Source: Daejeonella rubra
Lineage (GTDB): Bacteria > Bacteroidota > Bacteroidia > Sphingobacteriales > Sphingobacteriaceae
Direction: 5' to 3'
Assembly (NCBI RefSeq): GCF_900103545.1
Contig: NZ_FNHH01000006.1
Span: forward strand, 124,001 to 188,000
Length of the DNA: 64,000 nt
Below, in pieces: positions 24,419 to 33,417 of the stretch (position 1 is the stretch's first letter; every line of letters starts with the position of its first letter). The position numbers and the translations under genes were made by a program. The notes beneath the pieces are model-generated. The model ran no database searches, was not told the DNA's origin, and saw only the letters and a program-made list of their open reading frames with translations.

Positions 24419-26434
24419 TTAAATTGTCGCTTTCCTTTTCGGTTTTTTATCCTGAGTTATTCCCTTTAAGGCTGTCAATGTGTTAAGGTCATTTTTAACA
24501 GTTTTTTTACCGAGGATAAGGTCGATATCCTCTTTATATATCACCTCTTTTTTAAACAGGAGGTCTGCAATTTTGGTCAGCGATTCCTTATTTGTCTCCA
24601 ACATTTTTTTACTGCGCTCATAGCAAGAGCCTACCAGAATCCTGACCTCTTCATCGATCATTCTGCCTGTTTCTTCACTGAATGGTTTTTGTATTCCCAT
24701 ATCCCTCTGACCGCTTGAGTCATAAAAGCTGACATTGCCTATTTTTTTATTGAATCCGTAATATACCACCATTGTATAGGCCTCTTTGGTCACCTTTTCA
24801 AGATCATCCAATGCACCGGTTGATATATCTCCGAACATAATTTCCTCTGCGGCTCTGCCAGCCAGTCCGCTGCATAAATGTTCGATAAATGCAGTCTTGT
24901 TTCTCAGCTGTTTTTCTTCAGGTAAATACCAGGAAGCACCTAAAGTTTTGCCACGCGGAATAATGGAGACTTTTACAAGCGGATCCACATGTTTTAGTAA
25001 TGAACTTACCAGAGCGTGGCCTGCTTCATGAAATGCAATGATCCGCTTTTCTTCAGCAGATATGATCTTGCTCTTCTTTTCCAATCCGGCTACTATTCGA
25101 TCTATTGCATCCAGAAAATCTATTTTGCCAACACCATCCTCCTTTTTTCTTGCTGCAATCAGGGCTGCTTCATTACAGATATTTGCAATATCTGCACCCG
25201 AGAAGCCCGGAGTTTGTGATGCCAGAAAATTTACATCAATAGACCCAGTTAAAACAAGCGGTCGAAGGTGTACTTTGAATATAGCTTCTCTTTCCCGCAG
25301 ATTTGGAAGTTCCAGATAGATATGACGGTCAAACCTTCCGGGTCTGAGCAGTGCAGGATCAAGCATATCAGCCCGGTTGGTTGCTGCCAGCACAATAACT
25401 CCGCTATTAGATCCGAATCCATCCATTTCAGTAAGTAATTGATTCAGAGTACTTTCTCTTTCATCATTTGCACCACTGAGATAGGCTCCCTTTCCTCTTG
25501 ATCTGCCTATAGCATCCAGCTCGTCAATAAAAATAATACACGGGACTTTTTCTTTGGCCTTATTAAACAGGTCGCGAACTCTTGCAGCACCAACTCCAAC
25601 AAACATCTCAACAAATTCAGAACCTGAAATAATGAAAAATGGAACCCTTGCTTCTCCAGCAACAGCTTTTGCAAGAAGAGTTTTTCCTGTGCCCGGAGGT
25701 CCTACTAATAATATACCTTTTGGAATTTTTGCGCCAAGTCTGGTGAATAATTTTGGATTTTTCAAAAAGTCAACAATTTCTTTTACTTCCATTTCAGCTT
25801 CTTCCAAACCTGCAACATCTTCGAAGGTAACCCGGCTTTCTTCCTTTTCTACCATCACGGCATTTGATTTGCCAAAATTGAAAACGGAGTTTCCTCCGGA
25901 AGCTGAACCCATTCCCGCATATTTCCTGAACATGATCCGCCACAAATAAAAAATTAAAAGCAGTGGCAGGATCCATCCAATAATGTTCCACACCCAATTG
26001 CTTGTATTAGAATAGGTAACAGGAATTTTTTGTGCTATTGGTATGTTTTTTTGGGCTTCATCCAGCCTGCGTTCGAAGGTTTCAATTGATCCTATACTGA
26101 ATCTATAATGCGGTCCCGGATTCAATTTTCGCCTTATGCCTGGTTCGAATACATCCTTGAAATAAGGATCATTGGCCAGATTTTTTTTAATAAAAATTTC
26201 TGCCTCCTCCTTATTTATGATATTGATCTTTTCAACCGCATTCTGGTTTAGGATCTCACTCTCAAATTGCTGCCAGCTAATTTCTTTTACTGAGCTTTTA
26301 AACCCAGGCAGGTAGGGAAAAAATAGCATCAGAAGTATGAAAAGATAAACCACAGCCCAGAAAAACTGTTTATGAGGTGGAGGATTTTTAGGGATTTGTC
26401 TCTTTGGGAAATCTTCAGTTAGTTTTTGCTTCAT
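24419..26434 (-). CDS. ftsH: ATP-dependent zinc metalloprotease FtsH
   Basis: Membrane-anchored AAA+ protease that degrades damaged membrane and cytosolic proteins. At 671 aa it has two membrane segments (about 24-43 and 150-168) around an extracytoplasmic domain. The AAA module shows Walker A GPPGTGKT (245-252), Walker B IIFIDELDAIG (300-310) and the second region of homology ATNRADMLDPALLRPGRFDR. The zinc site HEAGH is at 469-473. It lies with hsp20, htrA and a BON gene, so it may be a second, stress-linked copy apart from a housekeeping FtsH; that needs the rest of the genome. A weak Fnr-like box (26469-26482, eight of ten) lies 35 bp upstream of the start. Confidence 0.96.
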   Translation of the reverse strand: MKQKLTEDFPKRQIPKNPPPHKQFFWAVVYLFILLMLFFPYLPGFKSSVKEISWQQFESEILNQNAVEKINIINKEEAEIFIKKNLANDPYFKDVFEPGIRRKLNPGPHYRFSIGSIETFERRLDEAQKNIPIAQKIPVTYSNTSNWVWNIIGWILPLLLIFYLWRIMFRKYAGMGSASGGNSVFNFGKSNAVMVEKEESRVTFEDVAGLEEAEMEVKEIVDFLKNPKLFTRLGAKIPKGILLVGPPGTGKTLLAKAVAGEARVPFFIISGSEFVEMFVGVGAARVRDLFNKAKEKVPCIIFIDELDAIGRSRGKGAYLSGANDERESTLNQLLTEMDGFGSNSGVIVLAATNRADMLDPALLRPGRFDRHIYLELPNLREREAIFKVHLRPLVLTGSIDVNFLASQTPGFSGADIANICNEAALIAARKKEDGVGKIDFLDAIDRIVAGLEKKSKIISAEEKRIIAFHEAGHALVSSLLKHVDPLVKVSIIPRGKTLGASWYLPEEKQLRNKTAFIEHLCSGLAGRAAEEIMFGDISTGALDDLEKVTKEAYTMVVYYGFNKKIGNVSFYDSSGQRDMGIQKPFSEETGRMIDEEVRILVGSCYERSKKMLETNKESLTKIADLLFKKEVIYKEDIDLILGKKTVKNDLNTLTALKGITQDKKPKRKATI

Positions 26435-26695
26435 TTTCTAAAGTTTGCAAGCATAATCGGTAAGATGAATGACCAGAATCAACTCTTTCCTTGATTAAAT
26501 TCATTGATTTAAACAGGAGCTATATGTTATTTTGTTTGCTTGAAAAAATAAAGCTTTTGATACTCTCTAAGTTCCATGGAGAACATCTACTAATTCTTTT
26601 TATAACCGGAACAAAAAAGAGGTAATTATACCCTCTTGAACCATCAAAAATTTTCCTTTAACAAATTGATTTCAAAAGAATTGGAGCTTGAAAAT

Positions 26696-28174
26696 ATGAA
26701 AAATATTCTACCTGTAATTTTTATTTTTTGCCTTTTTTTTCAGAACTGTACCGGGCAGGATAAAAAGCCGGTTTCAGAGGCTCAGAATGATAGAATTTCA
26801 ACCTTTGAGGAAAAGCAAAAAAGTGCAGGAAAAAAACCTGGCCCGGGTGCTGTTAGACCGTTAATATCTGGCTCAAATTTTCGGTATGCCGCAAGTTTGG
26901 CAACTCCGGGCGTTGTTCATATTAAGGCTATATTTTCTGTTCAGCCAGATATGGATATTCCAGAGATATTCAGAGATCTGTTTGGCGATGATTTCTGGCG
27001 AAATTATCTTTCTCCAGACTCACAAACCCCTCAAAAGCAAATGGGCAGTGCATCTGGTGTAATTGTCAGTGATGATGGATACATTGTTACCAATAACCAT
27101 GTGGTAAATGATTCTGAAAGTATTGAAATAGTACTTTATGATCAGCGCAGCTATCCAGCAAAGATCATAGGAACTGATCCAACAACAGATCTGGCTTTGC
27201 TTAAAATTGAGGAAAAAGATCTGAATTTTATTCAGTTTGGAAATTCTGATTCACTGGAAGTAGGGGATATTGTACTGGCAGTTGGGAATCCTTTCAATCT
27301 TGCATCTACCGTTACAGCTGGGATTGTGAGTGCTAAAGCAAGAAATATCAATATTCTGACAGACAGATGGGCAGTAGAGTCATATATTCAAACCGATGCT
27401 GCTGTGAATCGTGGAAATAGCGGTGGAGCACTGGTTGATATCAGTGGAAAACTGGTGGGAATAAATGCAGCGATTGCTTCTCCGAATGGGGCATATGCAG
27501 GTTATTCTTTTGCTATTCCTATTGAAATGGTCAAGAAAACAATTGATGACCTGTTGAAATATGGAAAAGTTCTGCATGGGTATTTGGGTATTTCCATCAG
27601 TGATATGAATGGTGAAAAGGCAAAAGCAATGGGCGTAAATCTTACTACAGGAGTTGTGGTTGACGATCTTGAACAAAATGGAGCGGCACGGCTGTCTGGA
27701 ATCAGGGTTAAAGATGTTATTATTGCTATCGATGAGCATAAGGTAGATAACGTAACACAGTTACGTGAGATCATTGCCAGACACCGGCCCGGAGAAAAAG
27801 TCAAGGTGAAGTTCAACCGTGCGGATAAGGAAATGATTCTGGAAGTCGTGTTAAAGCCTGTTGATGAACAGATTAGCTCTGTATCGGCAAATAAAATTTT
27901 AGATGTGCTCGGTATTGAAATTGAAAACCTTGGTCCTTCAGAAAAGGAAAAATTTAAAGTTAGGGGAGGTGTAATAGTAGTCAGGATTAACAGGGGAAAG
28001 ATCGCCAGTCAAACAAGGATGAGGGAGGGTTTTGTAATTACCAGGGTTAATAATAATGCGGTCAATCAATCTGATGACTTTATCCGTGAGATTCAGAGTA
28101 AAACGGGAGGGGTAATGCTGGAAGGATTTTATCCGGGAATATCAGGTACGTATTATTATGCAGTAGGATTATAG
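26696..28174 (+). CDS. HtrA/Deg-type periplasmic serine protease, lipoprotein
   Basis: A trypsin-like protease and chaperone of the envelope, 492 aa from the ATG at 26696. The open frame reaches back to 26636, but only the inner start puts the leader at the N-terminus. Residues 1-18 form a lipoprotein leader with Cys18 in FFQNC. The catalytic triad is His135 (TNNHVV), Asp165 (TDLALL) and Ser242 (NRGNSGGAL). Two PDZ domains follow; the first contains VHGYLGISI-like LHGYLGISISDM and GAARLSGIRVKDVIIAID, the second MREGFVITRVNNNAV. It is divergent from ftsH with 261 bp between them. It handles misfolded envelope proteins and complements FtsH and Hsp20 in the island. Confidence 0.93.
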   Translation: MKNILPVIFIFCLFFQNCTGQDKKPVSEAQNDRISTFEEKQKSAGKKPGPGAVRPLISGSNFRYAASLATPGVVHIKAIFSVQPDMDIPEIFRDLFGDDFWRNYLSPDSQTPQKQMGSASGVIVSDDGYIVTNNHVVNDSESIEIVLYDQRSYPAKIIGTDPTTDLALLKIEEKDLNFIQFGNSDSLEVGDIVLAVGNPFNLASTVTAGIVSAKARNINILTDRWAVESYIQTDAAVNRGNSGGALVDISGKLVGINAAIASPNGAYAGYSFAIPIEMVKKTIDDLLKYGKVLHGYLGISISDMNGEKAKAMGVNLTTGVVVDDLEQNGAARLSGIRVKDVIIAIDEHKVDNVTQLREIIARHRPGEKVKVKFNRADKEMILEVVLKPVDEQISSVSANKILDVLGIEIENLGPSEKEKFKVRGGVIVVRINRGKIASQTRMREGFVITRVNNNAVNQSDDFIREIQSKTGGVMLEGFYPGISGTYYYAVGL

Positions 28175-28224
28175 ATTTCTCCAATAATGACCAACACCAG
28201 ATGTTTTATACAAAAACGACTAAC

Positions 28225-28254
28225 AAAAAAGCTGCCTCAAAATTGAGACAGCTT
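28225..28254 (-). terminator. Intrinsic terminator of the triple-BON gene
   Basis: On the minus strand an 11-12-bp stem with one mismatch (AAGCTG...CTCAA on the plus strand facing TTGAG...CAGCTT, 28229-28254) is followed by six Ts and TTGTTAG. It lies about 31 bp beyond the BON gene stop and also faces the end of htrA. Confidence 0.85.
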
Positions 28255-28284
28255 CAAACAGTTCAACATTTATGAAATTCACCT

Positions 28285-28959
28285 TTATTCATTGAAGGCC
28301 ATTTCAGGTACCTCTACAGAAAGCTTACTTTCAACACTGAGTATGCCCGGAGCAGACCATGCAGCTCTTTCGGCATCATCCTTTTCAGCAAATGAGCGAA
28401 CTTTACCGCGAAGGGTAACCTTATTGCCCTCTACATCTACCAGAATTCTGTCTGCATCGATCGTCGCATTTCTATGAAAAGCACTGCTGATCTTTTGATG
28501 GATATCTATAGCTTTTAGTTTTGGCTTTACTGAGATCAGGTTAATAACTGAGCTAACACCTGTAATATTTTCTATCGCTTTTCGGGCATTTATTCGCTGA
28601 TACTCCCATTCTACCTCACCTTCCATTTTTACATTACCATTCTCAACTTTGATCTTTATTTTGTCATCTGGTATCGTGGTATTCCATTTTAGTGCGTTCA
28701 GTACTGCTTCAGCAACTTCAGTATCCGTTTTGCGGTATGTTGGTGATAGACCGACCTGGATATCTTCAGCAACAGCTTTGACTCCTGCTACCCGTTTTGC
28801 CGCTTTTTCAGCACTTAATTTTTTAGAAAAAGTATCAACCATACCGGATAAAGTCACAATTCCATTTTTTACAGCTACTCCAATTTCAGACTCGTTGAGA
28901 AAAGGCTCCCAGCTAAGCTCCTCCATCACATCTTTTTGAATTTGATTGTCAGTTCTCAT
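28285..28959 (-). CDS. Cytoplasmic protein with three BON domains
   Basis: A 224-aa protein made of three BON domains (about residues 3-68, 75-142 and 148-216). Each shows the pattern of a variable N-terminus, then VxNGxVTLxGxV or its equivalent (VKNGIVTLSGMV, VENGNVKMEGEV, VEGNKVTLRGKV), then a helix rich in A, K and E, and a closing VxxVxxxIxV. BON domains are thought to bind phospholipid or envelope structures and are known from the osmotically induced OsmY. Unlike OsmY there is no signal peptide, so it should stay in the cytoplasm. A perfect Fnr/Crp-type box lies about 100 bp upstream. Confidence 0.9.
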   Translation of the reverse strand: MRTDNQIQKDVMEELSWEPFLNESEIGVAVKNGIVTLSGMVDTFSKKLSAEKAAKRVAGVKAVAEDIQVGLSPTYRKTDTEVAEAVLNALKWNTTIPDDKIKIKVENGNVKMEGEVEWEYQRINARKAIENITGVSSVINLISVKPKLKAIDIHQKISSAFHRNATIDADRILVDVEGNKVTLRGKVRSFAEKDDAERAAWSAPGILSVESKLSVEVPEMAFNE

Positions 28960-29056
28960 GATTTTTAATTTTAATGTTTATAAAATGGTTCAGATTATAC
29001 AGTTCAAAGGACGCTGAACTTTGAAAATTAATCAATGAGGGTTATCATAGACTGCT

Positions 29057-29070
29057 TTGATATTAATCAA
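29057..29070 (-). promoter_or_regulatory. Perfect Fnr/Crp-type box upstream of the BON gene
   Basis: TTGAT-ATTA-ATCAA matches all ten consensus positions, and flanking T and A extend the arms to six (TTTGAT...ATCAAA). It lies between the divergent BON (start 28959) and rlmF (start 29228) genes. A TAATTTTC sequence on the minus strand is 37 bp away centre to centre, four more than in the three other promoters, so its place relative to the start is less certain. Confidence 0.5.
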
Positions 29071-29227
29071 ATGGTTTAGAATAAATATCATTTTCCGGCA
29101 AAATATTCGCTTCAAACTTCGGTGGTATCCCTGAATAATTAGTTCTCTGCTGATCTTAAACAAAGCCTGATTCAGAACTATTGGAAGCATTATATATTAT
29201 CCGGGTTATTTTAGATAATTTAGTAGG

Positions 29228-30145
29228 ATGCCTTCTAAACTAAAATCTATCCCTGATGAAAAAGATGAACTTCATCCTCGCAACAAACACAGGGGACGCT
29301 ATAATTTCCCTGAGCTGATAAGATCTTGTCCGGAGCTGGCCAATTACGTAAATCTCAATCAGTTTCAGGATCAATCTGTGGATTTTACGGATCTGCACGC
29401 TGTTAAAACACTTAACAGGGCCTTATTGATTCATTTTTATGGAATAAGTTTATGGGATATTCCTGAAGGATTTTTATGTCCGCCTATACCCGGAAGAGCA
29501 GACTACATTCATTATGTTGCAGATCTTCTGGCTGAAAGTAATGGCTTTATACCGACGGGCAAAAATGTTAAGGTACTTGATATCGGTGTTGGTGCCAATT
29601 GTGTTTATCCCCTGATCGGCCATAGTGAATATGGATGGAGCTTTGTGGGATCTGAGATTGATCATCTGGCCATACGTTCTGCTAAAAATATTGTAGATGC
29701 TAACGGACTATCAAAGTTTATTACGATCAGAAAGCAAAGGTCTGATTCAAAGATATTTACAGATCTGATCAATCCAGGAGAAAAGTTTAACCTGTCGATC
29801 TGTAATCCGCCTTTTCATTCATCTATGAAAGAAGCGTCAGAGGGTTCAGAGCGGAAATGGAAAAATCTTGGAAAGACTCTTGATTCCGGTAATAATTTAA
29901 ATTTCGGAGGTAAAAATGCTGAACTCTGGTGTGAAGGCGGAGAAGAGAGATTTCTCCAGCATATGATCACAGAAAGCGAGAATTTTGCTCAATCTGTTGG
30001 ATGGTTTACTTCTCTGATCTCTAAAAAAGAAACTTTGCCATCTTGTTACCGGGCGCTGGAAAAGGTGAAAGCATCAGATGTCAGGACGATCAGCATGCAG
30101 CAGGGACAGAAAACAAGCAGGATATTGGCCTGGAAAATAGGATGA
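29228..30145 (+). CDS. rlmF: 23S rRNA (adenine(1618)-N(6))-methyltransferase
   Basis: Methylates A1618 of 23S rRNA in the cytoplasm using SAM. The 305-aa sequence has the RlmF start HPRNKHRGRYNFPEL, the substrate segment IPEGFLCPPIPGRADYIHYVADLL, the SAM site VLDIGVGANCVYPLIG and the catalytic NPPFHSS of N6-adenine methylases. The C-terminal QGQKTSRILAW is also conserved. It is a single housekeeping gene at the edge of the stress island. Nothing odd is seen. Confidence 0.95.
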   Translation: MPSKLKSIPDEKDELHPRNKHRGRYNFPELIRSCPELANYVNLNQFQDQSVDFTDLHAVKTLNRALLIHFYGISLWDIPEGFLCPPIPGRADYIHYVADLLAESNGFIPTGKNVKVLDIGVGANCVYPLIGHSEYGWSFVGSEIDHLAIRSAKNIVDANGLSKFITIRKQRSDSKIFTDLINPGEKFNLSICNPPFHSSMKEASEGSERKWKNLGKTLDSGNNLNFGGKNAELWCEGGEERFLQHMITESENFAQSVGWFTSLISKKETLPSCYRALEKVKASDVRTISMQQGQKTSRILAWKIG

Positions 30146-30226
30146 TTTGATATTTGAATTAATTAAATATTGTTTCAATTTGGTTAAAACCGATTATTAT
30201 TGTATTGATTAAAAAAATTAATAAAA

Positions 30227-31336
30227 ATGAAATATATTTTCTTTTTGTTTCTGACGATCACTTTTATCACTTCATTTGGCCAAAACCGGCGGTCCATCAG
30301 GTTTAATACTTTTGCGAAGGATAGTATCAATTTGCATTTGGATGAAAATTATTTCCTGATTGAAGATACCTGCAGTAGTATTATTCGTTATGGGCACTTC
30401 AGATTTAAAGATCGAAAGTTTTTTGGCCCTTTCAGAGATCTGAATAAACTTGATCCTCAGATTGTGCTTGCTGAAGGAAATTATACACAAGACGGATTGC
30501 TGGATGGTGATATGAAATTGTTTTACCTAAACGGCGATTCACTTGCTATTGGGAAATATGATAAGGGTGAGATGGTGGGGGACTGGACTATTTATTATGC
30601 GGGCAATAAGAAAAAGCTTGAATTTAATAAGATTTCAGAAACCATTGTGCTGAATGCATGGGATGAAACCGGAAAGCAAACCCTTACAAATGGTACAGGT
30701 TTCTACAGGTCAGATATTGGTGGTTATTATTGGGAGGGTAAATTAATAAACAGTAAGCCTGATGGAACCTGGAAGCTAAAAGAAACAGGTGATAGAACAG
30801 GAACGGTAGTTAGTTCAGAAACGTTTAAAGCAGGCAATTTTGTAAAAGGGGGTGGGCCGATGGGAAATTACACAGATAAATCACGCATTTTGCTTGCAGG
30901 GAATAACCTCTTGCCAATTAATAATGCCGGATTGATGGAAGTTTCAAAGAAAGCTTGTGATCCATCAATGATGAGAAAGAAGATCGTTTACGCTTCCTAT
31001 CGAAATGGGACAGATGCGTTTAATGAGGAAATAAAACGAGTTATAGCTCCCGTGTTTGCAAAGCTGGATCTCAAGAAATATTTCACAAAAGAATTTACCT
31101 TAATAGGTTCGATAGATGAAGGGGGACGTATTTTTAATCTTAAATATCAGGATACCTTCGATGATAAGGCATCCACAACCCTTATCAGGGCATTATATAC
31201 CCTTCCAATTCTTGATCCTACTCTGGTTGATGGAATTTCGGTTCAAAGCAGGATCAGCTTTAAATTTATATTCAGAGATGGTTTATATTCCTTCCAGTGG
31301 AGGCTATTGCCATTAGAAATGCCAGCTAAAATGTAA
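30227..31336 (+). CDS. Exported protein with YwqK-like (MORN-type) repeats, function unknown
   Basis: A 369-aa exported protein with a signal peptide (residues 1-18, ending TSFG). Residues about 25-210 hold repeated Y/F-x-x-G-x-L/K-x-G-x-W-like units (GDMKLFYLNGDSLAIGKYDKGEMVGDWTIYY; INSKPDGTWKLKETG) typical of YwqK/MORN-repeat proteins. The C-terminal 130 residues (CDPSMMRKKIVYASYRNG onwards, with GSIDEGGRIFNLKY) resemble TonB-C-like modules only faintly. A 14-bp perfect hairpin follows. No neighbour suggests a role. Confidence 0.7.
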   Translation: MKYIFFLFLTITFITSFGQNRRSIRFNTFAKDSINLHLDENYFLIEDTCSSIIRYGHFRFKDRKFFGPFRDLNKLDPQIVLAEGNYTQDGLLDGDMKLFYLNGDSLAIGKYDKGEMVGDWTIYYAGNKKKLEFNKISETIVLNAWDETGKQTLTNGTGFYRSDIGGYYWEGKLINSKPDGTWKLKETGDRTGTVVSSETFKAGNFVKGGGPMGNYTDKSRILLAGNNLLPINNAGLMEVSKKACDPSMMRKKIVYASYRNGTDAFNEEIKRVIAPVFAKLDLKKYFTKEFTLIGSIDEGGRIFNLKYQDTFDDKASTTLIRALYTLPILDPTLVDGISVQSRISFKFIFRDGLYSFQWRLLPLEMPAKM

Positions 31337-31390
31337 TAGAGAATTGAAAGGAGAATTACCTGCGGAATTCAATAACGATTTAATATTCAA

Positions 31391-31430
31391 AATGAAAGCT
31401 GATGCATTAATCCATACATCAGCTTTCATT
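31391..31430. terminator. Terminator hairpin between convergent genes
   Basis: A perfect 14-bp stem, AATGAAAGCTGATG (31391-31404) and CATCAGCTTTCATT (31417-31430), with a 12-nt loop and a short T-rich tail on the plus strand. It lies between the ends of the YwqK-like gene and the first sorbosone-dehydrogenase-like gene and can serve both. Confidence 0.82.
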
Positions 31431-31443
31431 TATTTTAACCTTA

Positions 31444-33240
31444 TTATTTTTTTGTACCGACTTTTCTTACTGCAGCAACCTCATCTTTACTTATGGCATC
31501 AGAATTATTTCCCCAGCTTTTACGGATATAAGTTAATACTTCAGCCACCTGGTCATCATTCAGGAAACTGCCATGAGCAGGCATTGACTCACTATAAGGT
31601 AAGCCTTTAACAGTAATTGGTCCGGATAAACCATTCAGAATAACATTGATCAGTCTGGTCTTATCTCCATTTACCCATTCAGATTGTTCAAGAGGAGGGA
31701 AACGACCACCGTCGCCTTTGCCATCACGCTGGTGGCAGGCACCACAATACATGGTATAAACGGCTGATGCAACAACAGGCTTTCCTCTGTCCAGATCATC
31801 TTTTATAGGATCAGGGTCTTTGATATTGCTGGCAGTCTTTTTTCTTATTGCCATTTTGGCTAATTGTGCTGTTCCAAAAGTGGTTTTATTTCCTTTGAAC
31901 ATCACACGCCAGATCTTTCCTTTTTCTGTTTCACTGATGTATAAAGAACCATCCGGCCCTTCAGTAATACCCATTGGGCGGTAGCCTGCAGTATTGGCTG
32001 TCAAAACAGGATCTGTTTGTATAAATCCATCTGCAAAAACTTCCCATTGACCGATCGCTTTCCCATTTTCCATTGGCACGAATGCGACAAAATAACCACC
32101 CTGTGGGTAAGGCTGGCGTATAGTTGAACCATGTAAAACAACGAATGCACCTTTTTTATACCGCGCTGGAAGCTGATTGCCTTTATAGAATAAAATATCG
32201 TTTGGTGCAAAGTGACCCGGGAAACCCATAACAGGTTTGGTAAGTTTAGCTCCATTTCCTTCTTTGATCTTATCACCTCCGTATTCAGGATTCAATAATT
32301 TCTTACCTTTCATATGGTCATAATAGTAGTATGGCCATCCGCCATCGATACCTTTATGAACCTTAAATAGTTCTTCCGACGGTAAGACCGCACTTTCCCA
32401 TGGAGAATACATTCCGGGCCAGAGCATGCGAAAATTATCTCTTCCATGAACTACCGCATATAATGAATTACTTGCTTTATCCCAATCCATCCCTACGATA
32501 CTTCTCATACCTGTAGCATACCGGAGGCCTTGTTCCTGTTTTTGATTGAGTTTATTCTCATCAAATTTCCAGATTCCACCATGGTCGATCAGCTGCGGAC
32601 ATTCTTCTCCGGGAATTTGTGCATCCGGCTTTCCGGCACCCATCGAACCAGGACGGCCGTTCGTGCAAACATCTGAACCAGCACCCCATCCAACATACAT
32701 GTATCCTTTACCATCAAATGCCAGCGGTTTTGTTTGATGTGCATGGCCCGGAGGGTTATCAATAACAATGGTATCTATCTTACTATCAGGAACTAACTGT
32801 CCAGGTTTTAATTTTTGTCGGTATACGATCAAATTGGAACTGTAATAAAGATATCCATTATGAATTTTCATGGCAGTTCCATACTGACCGCTTTCATATT
32901 TATTAAAATGTGTAATAATATCTGCCTTGCCATCGCCGTCGGTATCACGCAATGCAACATTGCCATATCCTTCTGTTCGCGCATGTAGCCTGGTTTTTAC
33001 ATATATATCACCATTGCTGTTCACTGCAAGGTGTCTTGCAAATCCCTTCAGACTATCCACAACTGCAAGCGCCTCAAAGCCATCGGGCAGATAAAGTCCG
33101 GCATTGTTTTTATCGCCCGGAGGCAATTTGGGCGTTTGATATAGAGTGAAGCCATAAACAGCAAAAACTAGCGCTATTAATACAGCAAAGTATACCTTGG
33201 GTATTCCTTTTTTACTGAAGAGTTTAAAAATGGTTTTCAT
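31444..33240 (-). CDS. Membrane-anchored sorbosone-dehydrogenase-like protein with C-terminal cytochrome c (copy A)
   Basis: A 598-aa exported oxidoreductase from the ATG at 33240; the frame open to 33285 adds 15 residues without support. A single hydrophobic segment (about residues 15-35) anchors or exports it. Residues about 45-455 form a beta-propeller of the L-sorbosone/glucose dehydrogenase type (YLPDGFEALAVVDSLKG, YATGMRSIVGMDWD, YRPMGITEGPDGSLYISETEKGKIWRV). The last 110 residues are a cytochrome c domain with CGACH and a methionine in SESMPAHG as probable axial ligand. The pair of domains would oxidise a sugar or alcohol and pass electrons to haem. It is a tandem paralogue of the next gene. 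Confidence 0.88.
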   Translation of the reverse strand: MKTIFKLFSKKGIPKVYFAVLIALVFAVYGFTLYQTPKLPPGDKNNAGLYLPDGFEALAVVDSLKGFARHLAVNSNGDIYVKTRLHARTEGYGNVALRDTDGDGKADIITHFNKYESGQYGTAMKIHNGYLYYSSNLIVYRQKLKPGQLVPDSKIDTIVIDNPPGHAHQTKPLAFDGKGYMYVGWGAGSDVCTNGRPGSMGAGKPDAQIPGEECPQLIDHGGIWKFDENKLNQKQEQGLRYATGMRSIVGMDWDKASNSLYAVVHGRDNFRMLWPGMYSPWESAVLPSEELFKVHKGIDGGWPYYYYDHMKGKKLLNPEYGGDKIKEGNGAKLTKPVMGFPGHFAPNDILFYKGNQLPARYKKGAFVVLHGSTIRQPYPQGGYFVAFVPMENGKAIGQWEVFADGFIQTDPVLTANTAGYRPMGITEGPDGSLYISETEKGKIWRVMFKGNKTTFGTAQLAKMAIRKKTASNIKDPDPIKDDLDRGKPVVASAVYTMYCGACHQRDGKGDGGRFPPLEQSEWVNGDKTRLINVILNGLSGPITVKGLPYSESMPAHGSFLNDDQVAEVLTYIRKSWGNNSDAISKDEVAAVRKVGTKK

Positions 33241-33417
33241 TTTATAAAATTTATCTATTTTAAGTTTTAATCTGATTATCCTCAATACAAGTCTATTAAA
33301 AACAACATGAATTCAGGTATCGTATCCCATTTTTTACAATGAGGAAACGGCTGATAATCAATAGTAATAAAAGTACATTGTAATCTTTTTATAAGATCTT
33401 CTGATCCTGAAATTGTT

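Noticed and set aside
26469..26482. ATGAC-CAGA-ATCAA before ftsH as a fifth Fnr-like promoter
   Set aside because: It matches eight of ten positions, but the sequence 33 bp away (AAACTTTA on the minus strand) is a poor -7 element and would give a leaderless message. It is mentioned only as weak.
20544..28959. Stress island as a mobile element
   Set aside because: No integrase, transposase, tRNA-end repeat or flanking direct repeat was seen at either edge, so transfer cannot be supported from the sequence.
33334..33383. Inverted repeat TTACAATG / CATTGTAA upstream of the first sorbosone-dehydrogenase-like gene as an operator
   Set aside because: The arms are 34 bp apart, eight bases long and A/T-rich; there is no candidate regulator and no second copy upstream of the paralogue.
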